Assembly (NCBI GenBank): GCA_030386875.1
Contig: CM059560.1
Coordinates: 22,562,683-22,626,682 of the forward strand
Source: Morinoia aosen
Lineage: Eukaryota > Arthropoda > Malacostraca > Amphipoda > Talitridae
Reading direction: 5' to 3'
Length of the DNA: 64,000 nt
The position numbers and the translations under genes were made by a program. Of this stretch, positions 1 to 14,100 are shown piece after piece; position 1 is the first letter of the stretch; each line of letters begins with the position of its first letter. Below the pieces are notes generated by a model. That model made no database searches. It was given only the letters and a program-made list of their open reading frames with translations, and was not told the DNA's origin.

Positions 1-1895
1 CATCCATCAATGGTACCTAGAAAATTTTTCTCGAAGGTAAAGGCATTCCTTCGGCCAAGTGATCGCAAAAACTAAAGCCTATTAAAAAATGGTTTAAAGT
101 GACATTTTAATTAAGTATTTCAAGCATTGTCGAACATATATCGTCTTCGAAGAGAGATTACGTTTCTACGTAAGAATTATTCCTGAAATTCTCACATCAG
201 CTATGTAACAGGAGAAATCTGCAATAACATTTTCATTTAAAAAACGATGATTAGTGCACTGCGCGATCTCTAATTCAGTAATTTGGGATAGAGGCAATAG
301 AGATGATCGAGCAGTCGTGACGAGGCACCCTAGCTAGGGCCACACATCACGGCTGGGTGATGCGGGGAAGAGATGCTTGGTAACCTCGCTCCTAGTCTCA
401 TTGTGTTATGCCGTTATAATGTCACGTTGTTCTCTACTGAGGGAGAAATTTTATCCCTCATAAAGAATATGTTACGATTCATCGAAGGGATTTAACGAGA
501 TTTATCAAATTTCAGAAGAAGATAAGATACATGCTTGAACTTGCAAATTTACATTTTGCATTTCTTTGGTGTAAATGAGATCTTACAGAATTGAGATAAA
601 GTCAGTGTTTGCGAAATGCTGGAAAAATCAGTATATTTGTTGCATGAAAACAACTGTTAGCCGAACTAGCATTATTTAAAAAAATCTTCTTGGTAGAAAT
701 TCACGAGACCTAATCTATCGCTTGAAAATTAATTTCATTACTAAAAATATCTTCAAGTAGTGTGAAAACTGTTCAAGTAAAGCATTAACATTAATTTGAA
801 GTGATAAAAGTTTCAATTTAAAAGCGGTAAAAGTATGATACATCTCAGATGACATATTTTGTTCCTGTTTCTTAAAAAATATTAAGAAGATGGTTTATAG
901 CTTGGTTCTTTTCAGCATGAACTTCAACGGATGATTTCTTAGCAACTTGAAATGTTGAAAAATCAGCAATATATGACAAAGAACGGGGCTTATCGCTCGG
1001 TTTCATTCGTGTTTCGTCAGAACGAAGTACAGGTATGCAGGATACCAATTTTGCAAGCGGTGTAGGCTATTGCTCACGTAATGGTCGCTTAGCGGAGATT
1101 CTTACCAACAGTTGCAGACTTGAAACAAGAAAAAAAGTCCTAGTAATGTGACATAAATAAATACTAATTGGGATTAAATCAGTAATGATTTGAATACGTA
1201 GTAACGCAAGCTGAAGCACTTTTTTGTCCCATATATCAAACATAGTAGATTCACATATATGTGAATCCACTACGCAAGCAATATTCGAATCTTTAGAGTG
1301 CAAATAACATACCCTTTAGAATCATTAGAATACGAACAGCATACACTTTTAAATTTTTGGAAAGCGAATAACTAATACTTTAATATGAGAATAACATAGC
1401 TCAGCATTTTTTAAGAGGCAAATGACATATATTTTACAATTTGTGGAGTTGCAACGAACATATTCGTTAAAATTTTTGAAATTGACCATGACTCTTGAAA
1501 CAAAGTAACGTTTTTAATCGGATTTATTAATTTTATTTTAACATGTGTGCTTTTTTCTTTGTTCTGTCAAATATCACACGATACATTTCAGCCTTTTCTG
1601 TACCAGTAAAAACCTCTTAGTCGTACTAGGCGTAGGCTTAAGCTCTAAAGACAAACAGAATTCAAAATGATCAAATGTTGACAAACAATGTGCGTCGTTA
1701 CGGCATTCGATATATTATCGGGGTACTATATCCACCACAAATAATAAAATGCAAAAAAAGATCTCGACGGAAAATTTATAATTTTGAGATATACCCGCAT
1801 TTTCTAATAGTTGGTTAACGCATCATGTATAAAGTAGTAGTTGACTTATCAGCGACTTCCATGCTACGAGTGACGGTGAGTTGCACGGTGCACAG
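1..1895. other. Intron or upstream DNA before first visible exon
   Basis: No coding exon recognised. The first recognisable exon begins with an acceptor and in mid cadherin repeat, so this stretch is presumably intron of the same gene and the 5' exons lie outside the window. A small GC-richer patch at about 305-400 contains a CCCTAGCTAGGG palindrome and a short CATCAC/GTGATG hairpin, with no further interpretation. Confidence 0.5.
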
Positions 1896-2124
1896 GTGAC
1901 CGTGTTGGACATCAACGACAACCCGCCCGTGCTGGTGAGTCCGCGAGTGCTCGGCCTACCCCAGCTCGGCTCGAACAGTCCTGTCAAGGCCAAGTCAACC
2001 TTCAACCTCACTCTGGACGACGCGGACGACTGGGCAGCTGGTAATGGGCCACCTTTTTCTCTGAAAGTTGACCCCGAAGTGGAAGTTGGGCTCCAAAGTT
2101 TCTTGAAAATCACCCACGAGCCAG
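1896..2124 (+). CDS. CadN-like: Exon 1 (of window): cadherin repeat end and start of next
   Basis: Opens with VTVLDINDNPP, the calcium-binding linker at the end of an extracellular cadherin repeat, then a stretch ending in DDADDW...NGPPFSL, which is the pattern of a membrane-proximal CadN repeat (DDPDDW..GPPF in flies). The acceptor is taken at GTGCACAG/GTGACC (phase 0) and the donor at CCAG/GTAATT (phase 1). A near-duplicate of the exon start (CGAGTGACGGTGAGT) lies 25 bases upstream, so an earlier start is possible. The residues before the exon are not visible in this window. Confidence 0.8.
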
Positions 2125-5100
2125 GTAATTAAGGGTCTGTTCTTAGGAAGCATTTTACCAGCACACAAAAAGTTGTAATTATTCTGCAGGAAATGGAGAT
2201 CCTTTTAGCTCCAGATTCAAACCGAGCGAAAAGTGAAGACTCTTTTAATGCTCTCGATTAAAATGCTTAATCTCATGATTTTTCTTAGATGCATAAATTA
2301 AATGTCTGACTGTCGAGAGAAGAAATAACTTTTGCCGCCTTTGGGTGTCGTTTGCTCAGACACTGAGATTTTTGCTGACCCGAATTTATTCTGAAAGTAT
2401 AATATTTTTCTTGAAGGTATTCTTAATCATTCATTGTTTTAACGGCACGTTGTACCTCAGAAGCCAATGCTAAATCTCTGAGTTAGTTAATTAATTGTTT
2501 CTACAGAATGAAGTGTATCACTCCTTTCTTTCAATCTTCAACATTCAATAATCAAAACAAAAGGGTCTACAAATTCAATATTTCAACCGTAATTATTAGC
2601 AAGAAACAATCACATCTAAACCGTAAAGTTAAAAATTTGCAAGCTCACATCTACTACTTTAATTAGGTATTTACAACGTAGAACCAATTTTGTTGCAAAA
2701 TGTAGGCTTGTGTAATTTTAGCTGTCTGACAATAGGTGCAGGAACAAGACTTGGGTATTATTTGAATTTTGAGCTATGCCATACATGCACTCACAGCAGA
2801 ATTATATTTTTAAAGCTTGAATTGAATTTGTAAGCCACCTATTTCCCAATATAAATTTGTTCTTGCGAGCGCACTATGTCAGAAAGCTCGAGCGGCTTCA
2901 AATAAAATTAAATTACTCGTACGACTCCTACTTAAATTACTCATACTCGTGACTCCGATTCAAGTTGTTTTGTTGAACCAATTTCCGTGCAAGCTGGATT
3001 GGTTAGATTAATTTAGGGTGAACTGGATGCTTTCGAACTTTCCAATAGGGGGAATATCGGCTGACCGAAGAGTGATGGTAACATTCGTTGCAGTAAACTG
3101 GAAGTTATTGATATCCCATTAGGAAGAATATGGGCTGGCTGAGGCGTGATGGCTACATTTGTCTACATTGAACCGGAGGTTATTGGTATCCCAATAGGGA
3201 GAGTATCATGCGACCGAGGCGCGGTTGTTACATCCATTTACACTGAACTGGAAGTGTTGTATATCTCAATAGGAAGACTATCCGCTGACCGAGGGGTGGT
3301 GGTGCCGCTGACTGCCGAGGTGGACCGTGAGATGGGCGGAGTGTTGGCCGTCCCGCTCGTGGTGACCGACTCTGGCTCGCCCGCTCTCTCCGCCACCGTC
3401 ACCCTCACATTAGCCAGGTCATCAGGCTCTAGGACTTACGCCACTGAAGAAAAGTTCATTGAAGTCGCCTCTGTTAAGGTAATGACGAGAAATACATATA
3501 ATGAATTATTGTTTGTGTATAAAAAGAATTTGTATATTCCAATAGCGAACGTCTAGCATGTATTGGTCTCTAGGTGCTTTTTAATCTGCTTCACATATAC
3601 ACTAGGTGTAGTAATAATACAGTTGTATTTATAAAATTTTTTGCCCACTTTGTTACCAGACGCACATAAATGCAGTTGGCCATTAGAATTAAAAGTTCAC
3701 AAAGGCTTAATTGCAAAAATTTTTACAGAAAGCTGAGAGAAGGTCTTGGGACATGTTTAATTTTATTACTCTAGTAAATCGTTAGAGATCAGGAGCAAGA
3801 CAAACAAAGGACTTCTTCTCCTTGTTGCGCTATAAATATTCATGCATCCTTGTACTATCGCAATCATTATTTTCTCCTGAGGAATTAATCACACAAAATC
3901 GCTTTTGCTCCCTTCAGGGGCTTCCTTCTGATCGCTTTACGATATTTTACATTCTTTTGTGTGTCTCTGCTATTGAAGTAGATTTTGCATTAGCAAAAAT
4001 GAGGTTAATCGAACTCTTCTGGAACTCGTGCACTTTTTCATTGGCTGATGGTCTTGCTTCTGAACATAAAATTTCATTTGTGTTCGTCCGCAACTTCCAT
4101 CAAATATGAAAAATTTAACCAACACTATTTCGTCCACATACCATTCTACTTCTTGTCAAAAACGAATGAAAATCAATACTATCTCGTTCTGGCAGAGGTC
4201 AAGTTTTCGGTATTTTTTGATTGTTCTCTGAAGTTAAGTATGTCATTTTAAAAAGACATTCAGTCTGGTGATATGTTTAAGTTACGAGTAACGTTTTTAA
4301 AGTAATGCTTTTGCTACTCTGAAATTCTAACTTTTTTAAAAATAGGCGAATCGAAGTCGTTCAAATTTGATCCTTGATATCGAAAATTATTATCCCAAAC
4401 AATGAAAGATCTTTGAACCCACGAGTTTCACTTTTCAAATAATTTACTTCATCAGTACGCTGCTTCAAACCAGAAAACTCCAGCAATTGAGTCAAGGCTC
4501 GAAGGTTTTCACGCGATTGAAAAATGAGTTAAGGTTTTTTAATTTGCCACGACTTTCTGACGCCGACAAATGGTTGAGTGAACCCGAAAGGTCGGCAGAA
4601 AAATTTCTTCTAGCCATGAACCATTTCTTAATGTTTTATAGTAACCATTCATATTTTATACAAGTAACTTTTAATTTCGCCCGACAAGCTGATTTACAAT
4701 TGCCCTAAATGCGATTTTATTTTTTGTATAAATCTAACAATTGCATCGATAGCCTAATCTTTGGTTTGCTTGATAATAGAAAATGACGAAAGTAACAAAA
4801 CTTAATTTTTTTACTTTGGGGAGGAATCATGCTATTTGCAGCAGCAAAGGTTCAATATACTCCACCGACGCTAGTAAATTGCTTGTCCCGTACACCACTG
4901 CTCCTTAGTGGTAAGTTTTCTACACACATTTTATACTCTTTTTTAGCTTAAAAAACATTACCCAAAGTCCAACAAAAGTTTTCTATATAGCAGCTATGTT
5001 AAACCAGTTGTGAAAATTATAACTTTACTAATAAATAATTTCAGTTTTGTTAACTAAAAAACACTTGAAGAAACAGAACCTTTATGAAGAGTGCGAAAAT

Positions 5101-8100
5101 TTGGGTACAAAATACTCAGCATTATAATGTGCTGTAAAGAAAACAACATAAAAGAACCAGATAAAGTTTCAACCCCAAAACATTCAATAGATCGTTATTA
5201 AATTAAATGTCATGAGGACCATTGTTGATGTGGCCATAGCCTGCGTTGGACTACCTGTTGACCGGTCTCTGCCCACCCAGTCGGCGGGCGGCATCGGCCT
5301 GGGCCGCGTGAGGAGCAACGGCGGCGCGGTGGGAGCCCGCTACTCCTGGCTGCGCTCCCACCCTCTCTTCTCCCTCAACTCCCACACGGGATCCCTCACT
5401 GTGGCTGCAGACGCTCCTACTGGAATGTTAGTGTGCTACACACAAATCAGCGGTTTTTTATTATGCTTAAAAGTTTTTATCGATATTGATTGTGTTCAGC
5501 TTACGTTCATTCTTTTTGTCATTTCAAAGGAATTTTCCTTACCGGATGTTATAGAAGGGCATCGGCGATCATATCTACTTTCCTTCGGTGTAGTCCTTTT
5601 TATCTTTCAATTCTAAGGACAGCTCACTCTTGGTTAGCTATGAATTGACGGACCTCTTCCTTCTGTTGTTCGCAGTTACGAGGTGCAGGTGTCTGTGAGT
5701 GACGCTATTGGAGCAACAGTCGCAATGAACATCACTGTGCGCCTGCACCACCTCACTCGGCTCGACGTCACGCTTGCATCGCCTATCGAGGTATCTGCAA
5801 CCCCGGCGGAGCTTATCAAGAAAAATAAGGTGAGGACAATGGTTTCATGGTATCTTTTAAAGTGGAATGTATTTAAAAACAGTTTTAATGCAACTAAATG
5901 TTAATTTTGGAATTAGATATATAATTAATGACGTCCTCTGAGGGTATCGTAGCTGAATCATTTTATCTATCTCTAGGTAGAAGCTTGTCTGTTTGCGCCA
6001 CGAATACCTTTAAAGTTTCCGAACGTTTTTCTCGACCGCAGATAACTTATTTTGTTAAGCAAGTAATTGGCATATGAATCATATTTGCTAATGGGTAGGA
6101 TTTATCATATAAACCAGCGCGGCTTAATCCAATAGCCATCAACAATCTTAGGTCCTTGTTGACAAGAACTAGCCAAAATAAAAAAGCTAATGCTCTAAAA
6201 ACGAGGTATGCGTTCAGTGCAGTCACTTTGCAAATGAGGAGTGAAGAGGGTAAGTTGTTTCGGAGAGGTTTTTCAAAGGTATATATCTACATCGTTCGAG
6301 ATGAATTGAACCACTTACAGGGGCGTAAGGTCCCAGTCTAACTTTTTCGTCACCTGCATGCATGCTCCGGCGAAAAAGTTAGACTGGGGTATCCGATGAC
6401 ACTTTACGTTTAATTCTATATATCCTCCTTCGGCTTCCATCTCCGACTCAATTCGAGTCCGAAAGCGACTGCAAGCTTCGATCAGGTGGTCTTGATTTAT
6501 GTCCTCGCGCTATTGATTGATGAATTGATTTCTCGTGCTATTGCTTCCATCGGAGATGATTTAGTGTTATAGGTATGCTAATTAACTTCCTTTCCATCCA
6601 CGCCCCACTCGAAATAATCGAAAGGATTAAGGTCTGGTGAGTTAGGAGGCCATAAATTTGGTGTGACATGATCATGAAAATTCACGGCCATCCAATACTG
6701 GGTTTTAAGACTTTTATAGAATGGAGCCGAATCTTGTTGGAAGACATAGGCCTCTCCAATGGCTACTCTGTCCATCCAAAGCTTAACAATGGTTTGAAGA
6801 GTCTCGACAAAGGCATCTGAATTGACTCTAAGGCCATGTAGAAAAAAAATGAGTAGGCATGATGTGCCCTTTACTGCTAACAACACCGAAAACCATCACT
6901 GTTGCTGGAAACTTCGTGTTCTGAGTGAGTCAGAACGTTGAAAATGCTGTTTTCTCTTACTCATGGCCAATTCATCTCTATTTTTTTCATTCAGCTCCTA
7001 TCTAACTATGCAAATGAAAGATCTGGCGGCTTTAGAAATCTTGCAATTTCTAAATTGCTGTGTTTCGCTTTTATAGACACTATTACAGGGTGTCTTTTCA
7101 TTCCATTAGTTATAGTAGTATCCGCCATGGGATCTTCTAAAATAAAAAATACTTTAATTATTATCGGATAAGTTTAAATTACAAAAATATAAGTGTCCTC
7201 AGATACCTTACCCACCCTGTATTTACATGCTAACGAAATAAATAATCCCTCCCATGAAGAAAAAACGGACAATATTCCTTTGAGTGAGATTTCAAAGCAA
7301 TTTTTTAACTCTCTTAACTTGGTACCGTAGTTTTCTTTATGTAATACATTCGGTTTGTAATCTTTTTAGTGGTCCAAGACCCCAAATTACTTTGCTCGAT
7401 ACTTTGAATTTGGCTATCATTTTGTACTATACCTTAGCTTTGTTTCGCCGTCGAATATGTCTTGTGAATTTATTCCGCGTCCAAACGATACCATGCGCCG
7501 TGCTCGCAACAGCTGTGCTGCGCAACTTAATTCTTCCGCCACTTCATCTATCAGGACGACAAGAGTCTCTTAGACAAGCTGCTAAACAAACTCGAACTTT
7601 GGGCCGGCGCTTTCAAGAACGACGTTTTGAGTGAAGACTCGCAGCTGGAGATGTGGAACGTCAAGACCGTGTCCATACAAGAAGTTTACAGAGAAACTGC
7701 GGCGAAGCCCGCGGCTCGCGTGTGGCTGTCGTCTTCAGTGGCGAGGTCTCCGAGTTTGGAAATGGTTCTCCACAAAAACAGAAATCGGGTGAGATGTTAG
7801 TCCTCTCTTCGAATATTTGTATTAGATAAATTAAAGTTGAAAAAGTGTAAAAATGAAAAATAAATGATCGAATAGATTTCCACATACTCCCTCTAAAAAA
7901 GAAAGCCAAAGCCGAGAACAATGTTCAGGAACATTCTTGGGCTTTTATCGCAAACTTTGAGTTCAGGTTTGATTTTAGGCAAATATTTAATGCCCAAAAT
8001 TTTTCTCGAATAATTTGCATTGTTTAAATACAGAGCTCGAGCATGCAGCACGTGATGCAATAAATCCCTGACGACTGTTTACTTGTATGTTCTATACTTT

Positions 8101-11100
8101 GCATGCAGGAAAAAACTGTTGAATAGACTCTAACGGGACTCCTGAGAAATCTGTGATTTTTTAGAAAATGAAAGTTGAAGGACTCACAAACTGAACCTGG
8201 CATAAGAAAGTCCCATCGCCCAAAAAATTGACAATTATATATCGAAAAAAATTAAGAAGACTTAATTCATAGGAAAATGAGTTAATATAATAAACGATAA
8301 AGTAATGAACCCATTAACTTAACCTTAGGTTATATCATTCTCAATAAGGAAGGGCGAGTTACTTTCAGTGACGTTGGGGCATCTACAAAACATTATTAAA
8401 CTAAAATATCACTGATGAAGCATTTAGCACAAGTATTATAAAGCATTTATGAAGTTTACGAAGCATTGTTGCAAAATTCAGCTCAGAAAAAATCCAAAAG
8501 CTACTCTGTTTTAATTGAAACGATCATTTCTCGTGAAATGTTAGATTTGAGCTTTTCAGTGTTCTATTTTAGCGTGTTGCTCCGAAGGTCACTCGCCTAA
8601 AACAAATATTTTATGAAAACTTTCACAAATCAATCTACAATTGAAATCCCTGGTCTTCGCCATCCATCAGATCTCGCAAGAGCTCGAAGTGAACGTGCTC
8701 GCTATTGGAGTCGGCAGTATTGGACTCTGCTCAAAAAATCTCGGCGGCTGCAAGTGTTGTTGCCAGGATAAAATTCTCGTCGGTGAAAACTACCTGCTCG
8801 TTGACTCAATCTCGTCCGTCCACGTAGGCCCGACGGTGCACATCATCCCGTACTGCGGGTGCTCAAAAGAGAAAAGATTGCTCGAGAAATCAAGACACTC
8901 TAACGTCTCAAACGCCGATGATGTTACTGCGTCTTCCCACCCTCGATCCAAAAGTGATCAGAGCTTTGCACCGGCAGCACACGCGGTTGTCGGAGAAGAA
9001 CCGCCATCCTGCCGGCCAGAAACTTGCCTCAACGGCGGTCGATGTGTTCCTGGGCGAGAACAGTCCGTCAAGTGTATCTGCCCCTCACACACCTACGGGC
9101 CACGATGCAAGATCATTCACCGAGAATTTGGCAGCAGTGGTGGTTATCATAAGTCTCAAACGTTGAGTTCCTGGGCCTGGCTGCCTAGCTTACCGACATG
9201 TTCACATTTGCATATCAGTCTACAAGTGCTCACTAAGCACATGCATGGATTGCTTTTATACACGAGCAGTTCCGATATGACATCATTTAATAGTTTTTTG
9301 GCCCTACAAATCGCTAACGGCAGACCTCAATTGATGGTGAAGCTCGGGTCATCGGGCACCACATCGACGGCGACCCTCAACGTCACGGTGCATGACAACA
9401 CGTGGCACAGACTCGATCTCGTCTGGAGGAACAAGGTAAGGCGAAATTAATTATTTTTAGTTTAGCTGGTGTTGATGTTACTTTGCGGTGGGACGTTTGA
9501 GATGTAGCACAAAATATGTAATCTAATCAATATTTATGAGTTACACACTTGTGTCTCATGTTTGTATCAATATGTTGCTGCAATTAATCATTTTTTACAG
9601 TTTCTTGTTCCCGAAATCAATTATCTTTGTCCTCTATTTTTGTAAAGTCGATGTAAGAAAGTGACAAATCTAAGAACAAAATTTGTGGAATCTAAGCCCA
9701 ATTGAGAGCTGATTCCATCGCGCCCGAAGATGGCTTATACACGAGTTGATGACCTTGTGAGACGCTGCAACGAAATACCCACAGAAAGCACAATTAGTGT
9801 CTATATACATACCATGTGACCGACTCAACGAATTGAAGTTTTATCAAATGAGCCCAGCGATATCAAATGAGCGCAAGCCAGGGCAAAAAAATTGCCAAAA
9901 TAACTTCATTCTGTCTTTGAGTTGGTGGAAAATATAACTTCTAGTAAAATTGCACAGCGTTCAGATTGCCAAAAACTCTGTCCAGCTATAACTTTCGTTG
10001 GCATGAAATTTTAAACTGAAAAGTTTTCTGGTGATTATTGTCTAAACTTAACATTAAGCGGAAATAATGTTTTTCGCTATTTGTCAGAAAGTATTATTAT
10101 CACTACCACGCCACTCCAGTGCCACGTTTTAACATGATGGTATTTCCTCTAATATCAAAAGATATATTCGGGCGTAGTGTCTAAAATTTAGGTGATCTGT
10201 TCTGAGGCAAAATGGCCTCCGAGTGTCCCCTCTACCCGAGTCTCAAAAAATCCTTAACGTAGGTAATATCTTTTCTTTCCGATACTACATTGTACGATAA
10301 ATATGTAAGCATTTATCTTACACTTGGCCACTTCATCATGAAAATCAAATTGACGCTGAGTTAGGCCCGTTTTTGTGTTAATAAAGACCAGTGTATTATT
10401 AAAAGATGTATATAAATGGAAGAAGATGATCTACTTCTTTATATATCTTAACTGAACATTTCAAATTCCGCATTTACTTTCTATAGAAATAAATGAGAGA
10501 ATGTAACGATTTTAACACGTCTCCGGAAGAAATCTCGATTTTTTAAAATGCTTGACTCCAGTCATAACTAATGCGAAGGTGCGAAGGTTGACAACGTTGT
10601 CTGGTGAACGACTTGTCTACAGTAAACGTTGTCAGCTGAAGTTCAAGGCTTAGAAAAACCCTTGTGTTTCACAAACATCGTGTATTGTAGTTTAGTCACT
10701 CGTTTTGGAAATTAAGCCTTCACTGGGGCCGGTTCTGTACCTGGTAAACGTCAAAGATCTACTTTGCTAAAACGAAGGTTTCATCTTGGAGACCAACTTC
10801 CTTATATCGAAACATCACTATACAGGTGGAACATGAGTTTGCAAGTTTTAGCCGTAGTTGAAATTAGACTCGAATAAGTTAAAAGGTCAACCGCTCGAAT
10901 GTCCAAAAAATATATTCAAGCTCTATCGAAATTCAAACGAATGATGATCTTAGTTTAATATCATTGTAGAGTCACCATAACAGGCAGAATTTCATGTGGA
11001 CGACGTGTTACACGACAGTAGAATAGTGAATTCATTCAATAACTGAGAAGAAATTTCTCACAACACGACCTCCGCTCGCTGTTTGAAGCACGGCCACTCC

Positions 11101-14100
11101 TACACAACAACCCTCGTCAGCACGTCGCCAGTGTCGTAATGAAATGTTGCGGGAGTATGGTTGTGAAATTTTACCTCAGGCACCTTTGCACCCTATAATC
11201 CAGACACGAGTCCACCACACTCGCGTCTTGTTCAAAGTAAAAATCACTCGTACGAGATCGTCATTATGCGTCTTTTGGAAAGCTAATTGCCGCCGTGGTT
11301 CAAGCTTTCGCGAAATGAACAAAGAGGGTTGTATTAGTTAGAATTGTTCAGCTTTATGCCCGCTGGTACTCGGTTATTGGGATCGAAGAAGATTACATTG
11401 ATGGATTCTAAAAATGTACTGTTAAATAAGAAACACGTGAGTAAATATGAAACAGCGAGCTTATTTAATTTTAAGGAACACAAATAACCGTCGTATTCAG
11501 TAGTAGGTTGTCTGTGCGACGGTGCTAAAATAACTACGAGCTTTACAGATAGGCAATGGGTTGAACTTCATCTCCTTTGATTTTTCTTCCTCGTAAATGA
11601 CCGAAAAAATGGCCGACTCAGCGATCTCAATGTAATGAATCTCTCGGACAAATCTTTAAAATGTATGCCTCTTGTCTGCTAGTGACGCCGCTCACTGGGA
11701 ATGAAACAGTTGCTCCCAAATTTCTATTTCAGGGTAGATAATTGACACATTATTTTACAACTCTTCCACATTAATTTTGTGAACTACATCTCTCTAATTT
11801 TATTTCTTCTCTGCTTGAAATTTCTACTACAAAGTTACAAATCAAACACAATACTGCACAATACTACAAAGCTTTTCAAGTTTATCTTTACATTATTTTG
11901 AACATTCAATGTGTGACAAAACTGCAGCTATTAGCCTCCACTCACTGTCAGACAATAAATATTGGACACATTACATAATTTTTATCTTATTTTCACTTCG
12001 ATTCATATTTTTAGTTATGATTTGGTGAGTATTATATATTGGGTTGGCCAAAAAGTTCGTTTGTTATTTTGATGTCATCTTTCCGCCCTTCTAAAGATCG
12101 TTTTATGTTCTTATTCTCTAAATCCTGTATTCGGTACAACGAGCATCTTTACGTCAGTGTGCAATAACCTATGTTGAACTTCTTTGGTCGGTCACTTATA
12201 ATGTTGGCAACTACATCTAGTTTCGTCTTCTTTCTAATGATATTTTCGACATTACTTGAGAGGCATTTTTATTTTCTGGAATATTTTGCAAAAACCATCT
12301 CCTGTTTTTGGGAACGTTCATTGATCATATTACGCTTATCTTTTGATAACTCTTTGGGCTTAGGCAATATTTCTACAGAATGTGCTTAAGAGTCTATCAA
12401 AATTATGAGCCAAAAAGTGGCTATTTCGTAATCAATCGTACGTCTCTCAAATTAGTCAAAAAAAACATTTCCAAGCGTTGAACTAACTAAGCTTGCAAAG
12501 TTTTGTTTTAATTGTCAGGTATCAAACAAAATATGGGAAATAAAACCAAGTCTCAAGCACATTTTCCTTCGGGCTGTTCTGAATATGGGTAATAAAAATT
12601 TCCCGCACCATTTTTCTATTTTTCCTTTCTCAGACAGTTAAATATGTTATAGTAAATAATGCTGATCAGATTACAGCTACAAAGTAAGCTAAAAGTACAG
12701 ATCAATTGAAAAATATGATGCATTCAATACCTGAATAGATTCTGCAGTGCAATACCATGAATACCATAACGTGATGCATTTGTGTCAAATGTTGTGTTCT
12801 TCTCCCTTGGAACGATAAATCGATCATTTCTTCGTTCACTTGACAAATGTAGGTAATATGATCAATCTTTAAATTATACAGACATAAAGCTTTCAAAGGT
12901 CAGCGGAGTTGCAGTTGAAAACTACAATACTAAATCAAACGAGTGTGTAACCTCCCCATTCCAAAGTATTTTATTTTTGCGGGACTTGACCGCCACACGT
13001 TAAAGACCTCGTGAGTGCGAGGACTTCGATACCTTCGTTCTTGTATTAAGTGCCAAACTTTTGCCTTTTGGTGACCAGGGAGCAAACTAATATGAAGGCG
13101 GAGGTCGTGTGCGTAACTTGAACCTTGCCCTTTACGTTGTTCTTGAACGGAGGAAAAATTGACTTACGCTAAAGTTTGGCCGTTTTTACAGCCAAGAGCT
13201 CGGATGCTTGTGAATGTATTGGCTGTACACACGCCAAACTCCCCACCGCCCTGGGCTATACGAACATGCTATTGGTTTTCCTTTGAACACTTGTGGTTCG
13301 GGAACGAATGTTTTTTGAAGGCTGTTAAAAAATTAAACCATTTTGAAATGGAATTTGGTTTCCAAATTGAACAAAAGTTCAACGATGACTCATTGTATAA
13401 ATGTTTTTCAAACATTCAGACAAAAATTTTCCGATGTGTTCTCGTAAATCGAACATAATAAATAAGTAACTAACGTCTGTATATTTCCAATTCATTTGTT
13501 TTCGTTGAGGTAAATTGCCCGAGGTTTGGGCTGAATATATTAAAGGAAACTGTTGGCCCACATTGATCCTTTACAACAGATTGAACTTGGCATCGTTCCA
13601 AGTTTTGGTCTAGATTTCACATGTTTGCCATGACCGCTTTTATCTTTCTCAATTACATTCTATAACGCACAAATCTTAATTCTAAATCGAAAGCGAAAAC
13701 GTAAAACCGAAATGAATTGTCAGAGGCGGAATGTTTTCAAAAACGAAAATAAAAATTCCGCTGTTGAGTGAGTAGCAGTGGGGTGTCTTAAAATGAAGGG
13801 AAGGAAAATGGAATTCTTCGAAGTTTTTCGTATGCTTGAAAACCTAGCGATTTTATTTAAAAACTGTAACCGTTTATAAACTCATTAAATTTTTAAATAC
13901 CATAATTAATTCCTATTCGAAGAATATTCATAAAATTTATGTTGTGTCTTTCAATCATTAGCAATTCAGACATTCATGGACATTTCTAGACTTTTAACCA
14001 TTAGCAGTGCGATACTGGAAGTATATATGCGTACCTAAAATACTTTAATCCCAACGCGACAAATGATTAACTGTTTATTTCTTTTTCAAAGAGCGACTGA

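Noticed and set aside
300-400. tRNA or SINE head in the GC-rich patch
   Set aside because: No A/B box pair and no cloverleaf with a T-arm could be fitted.
3822-4251. 95- and 67-codon plus-strand open frames
   Set aside because: AT-rich composition, no family, and within an intron of the cadherin gene.
12171-12389. 72-codon hydrophobic frame after the mariner-like terminus as a transposase
   Set aside because: No transposase motif in any frame.
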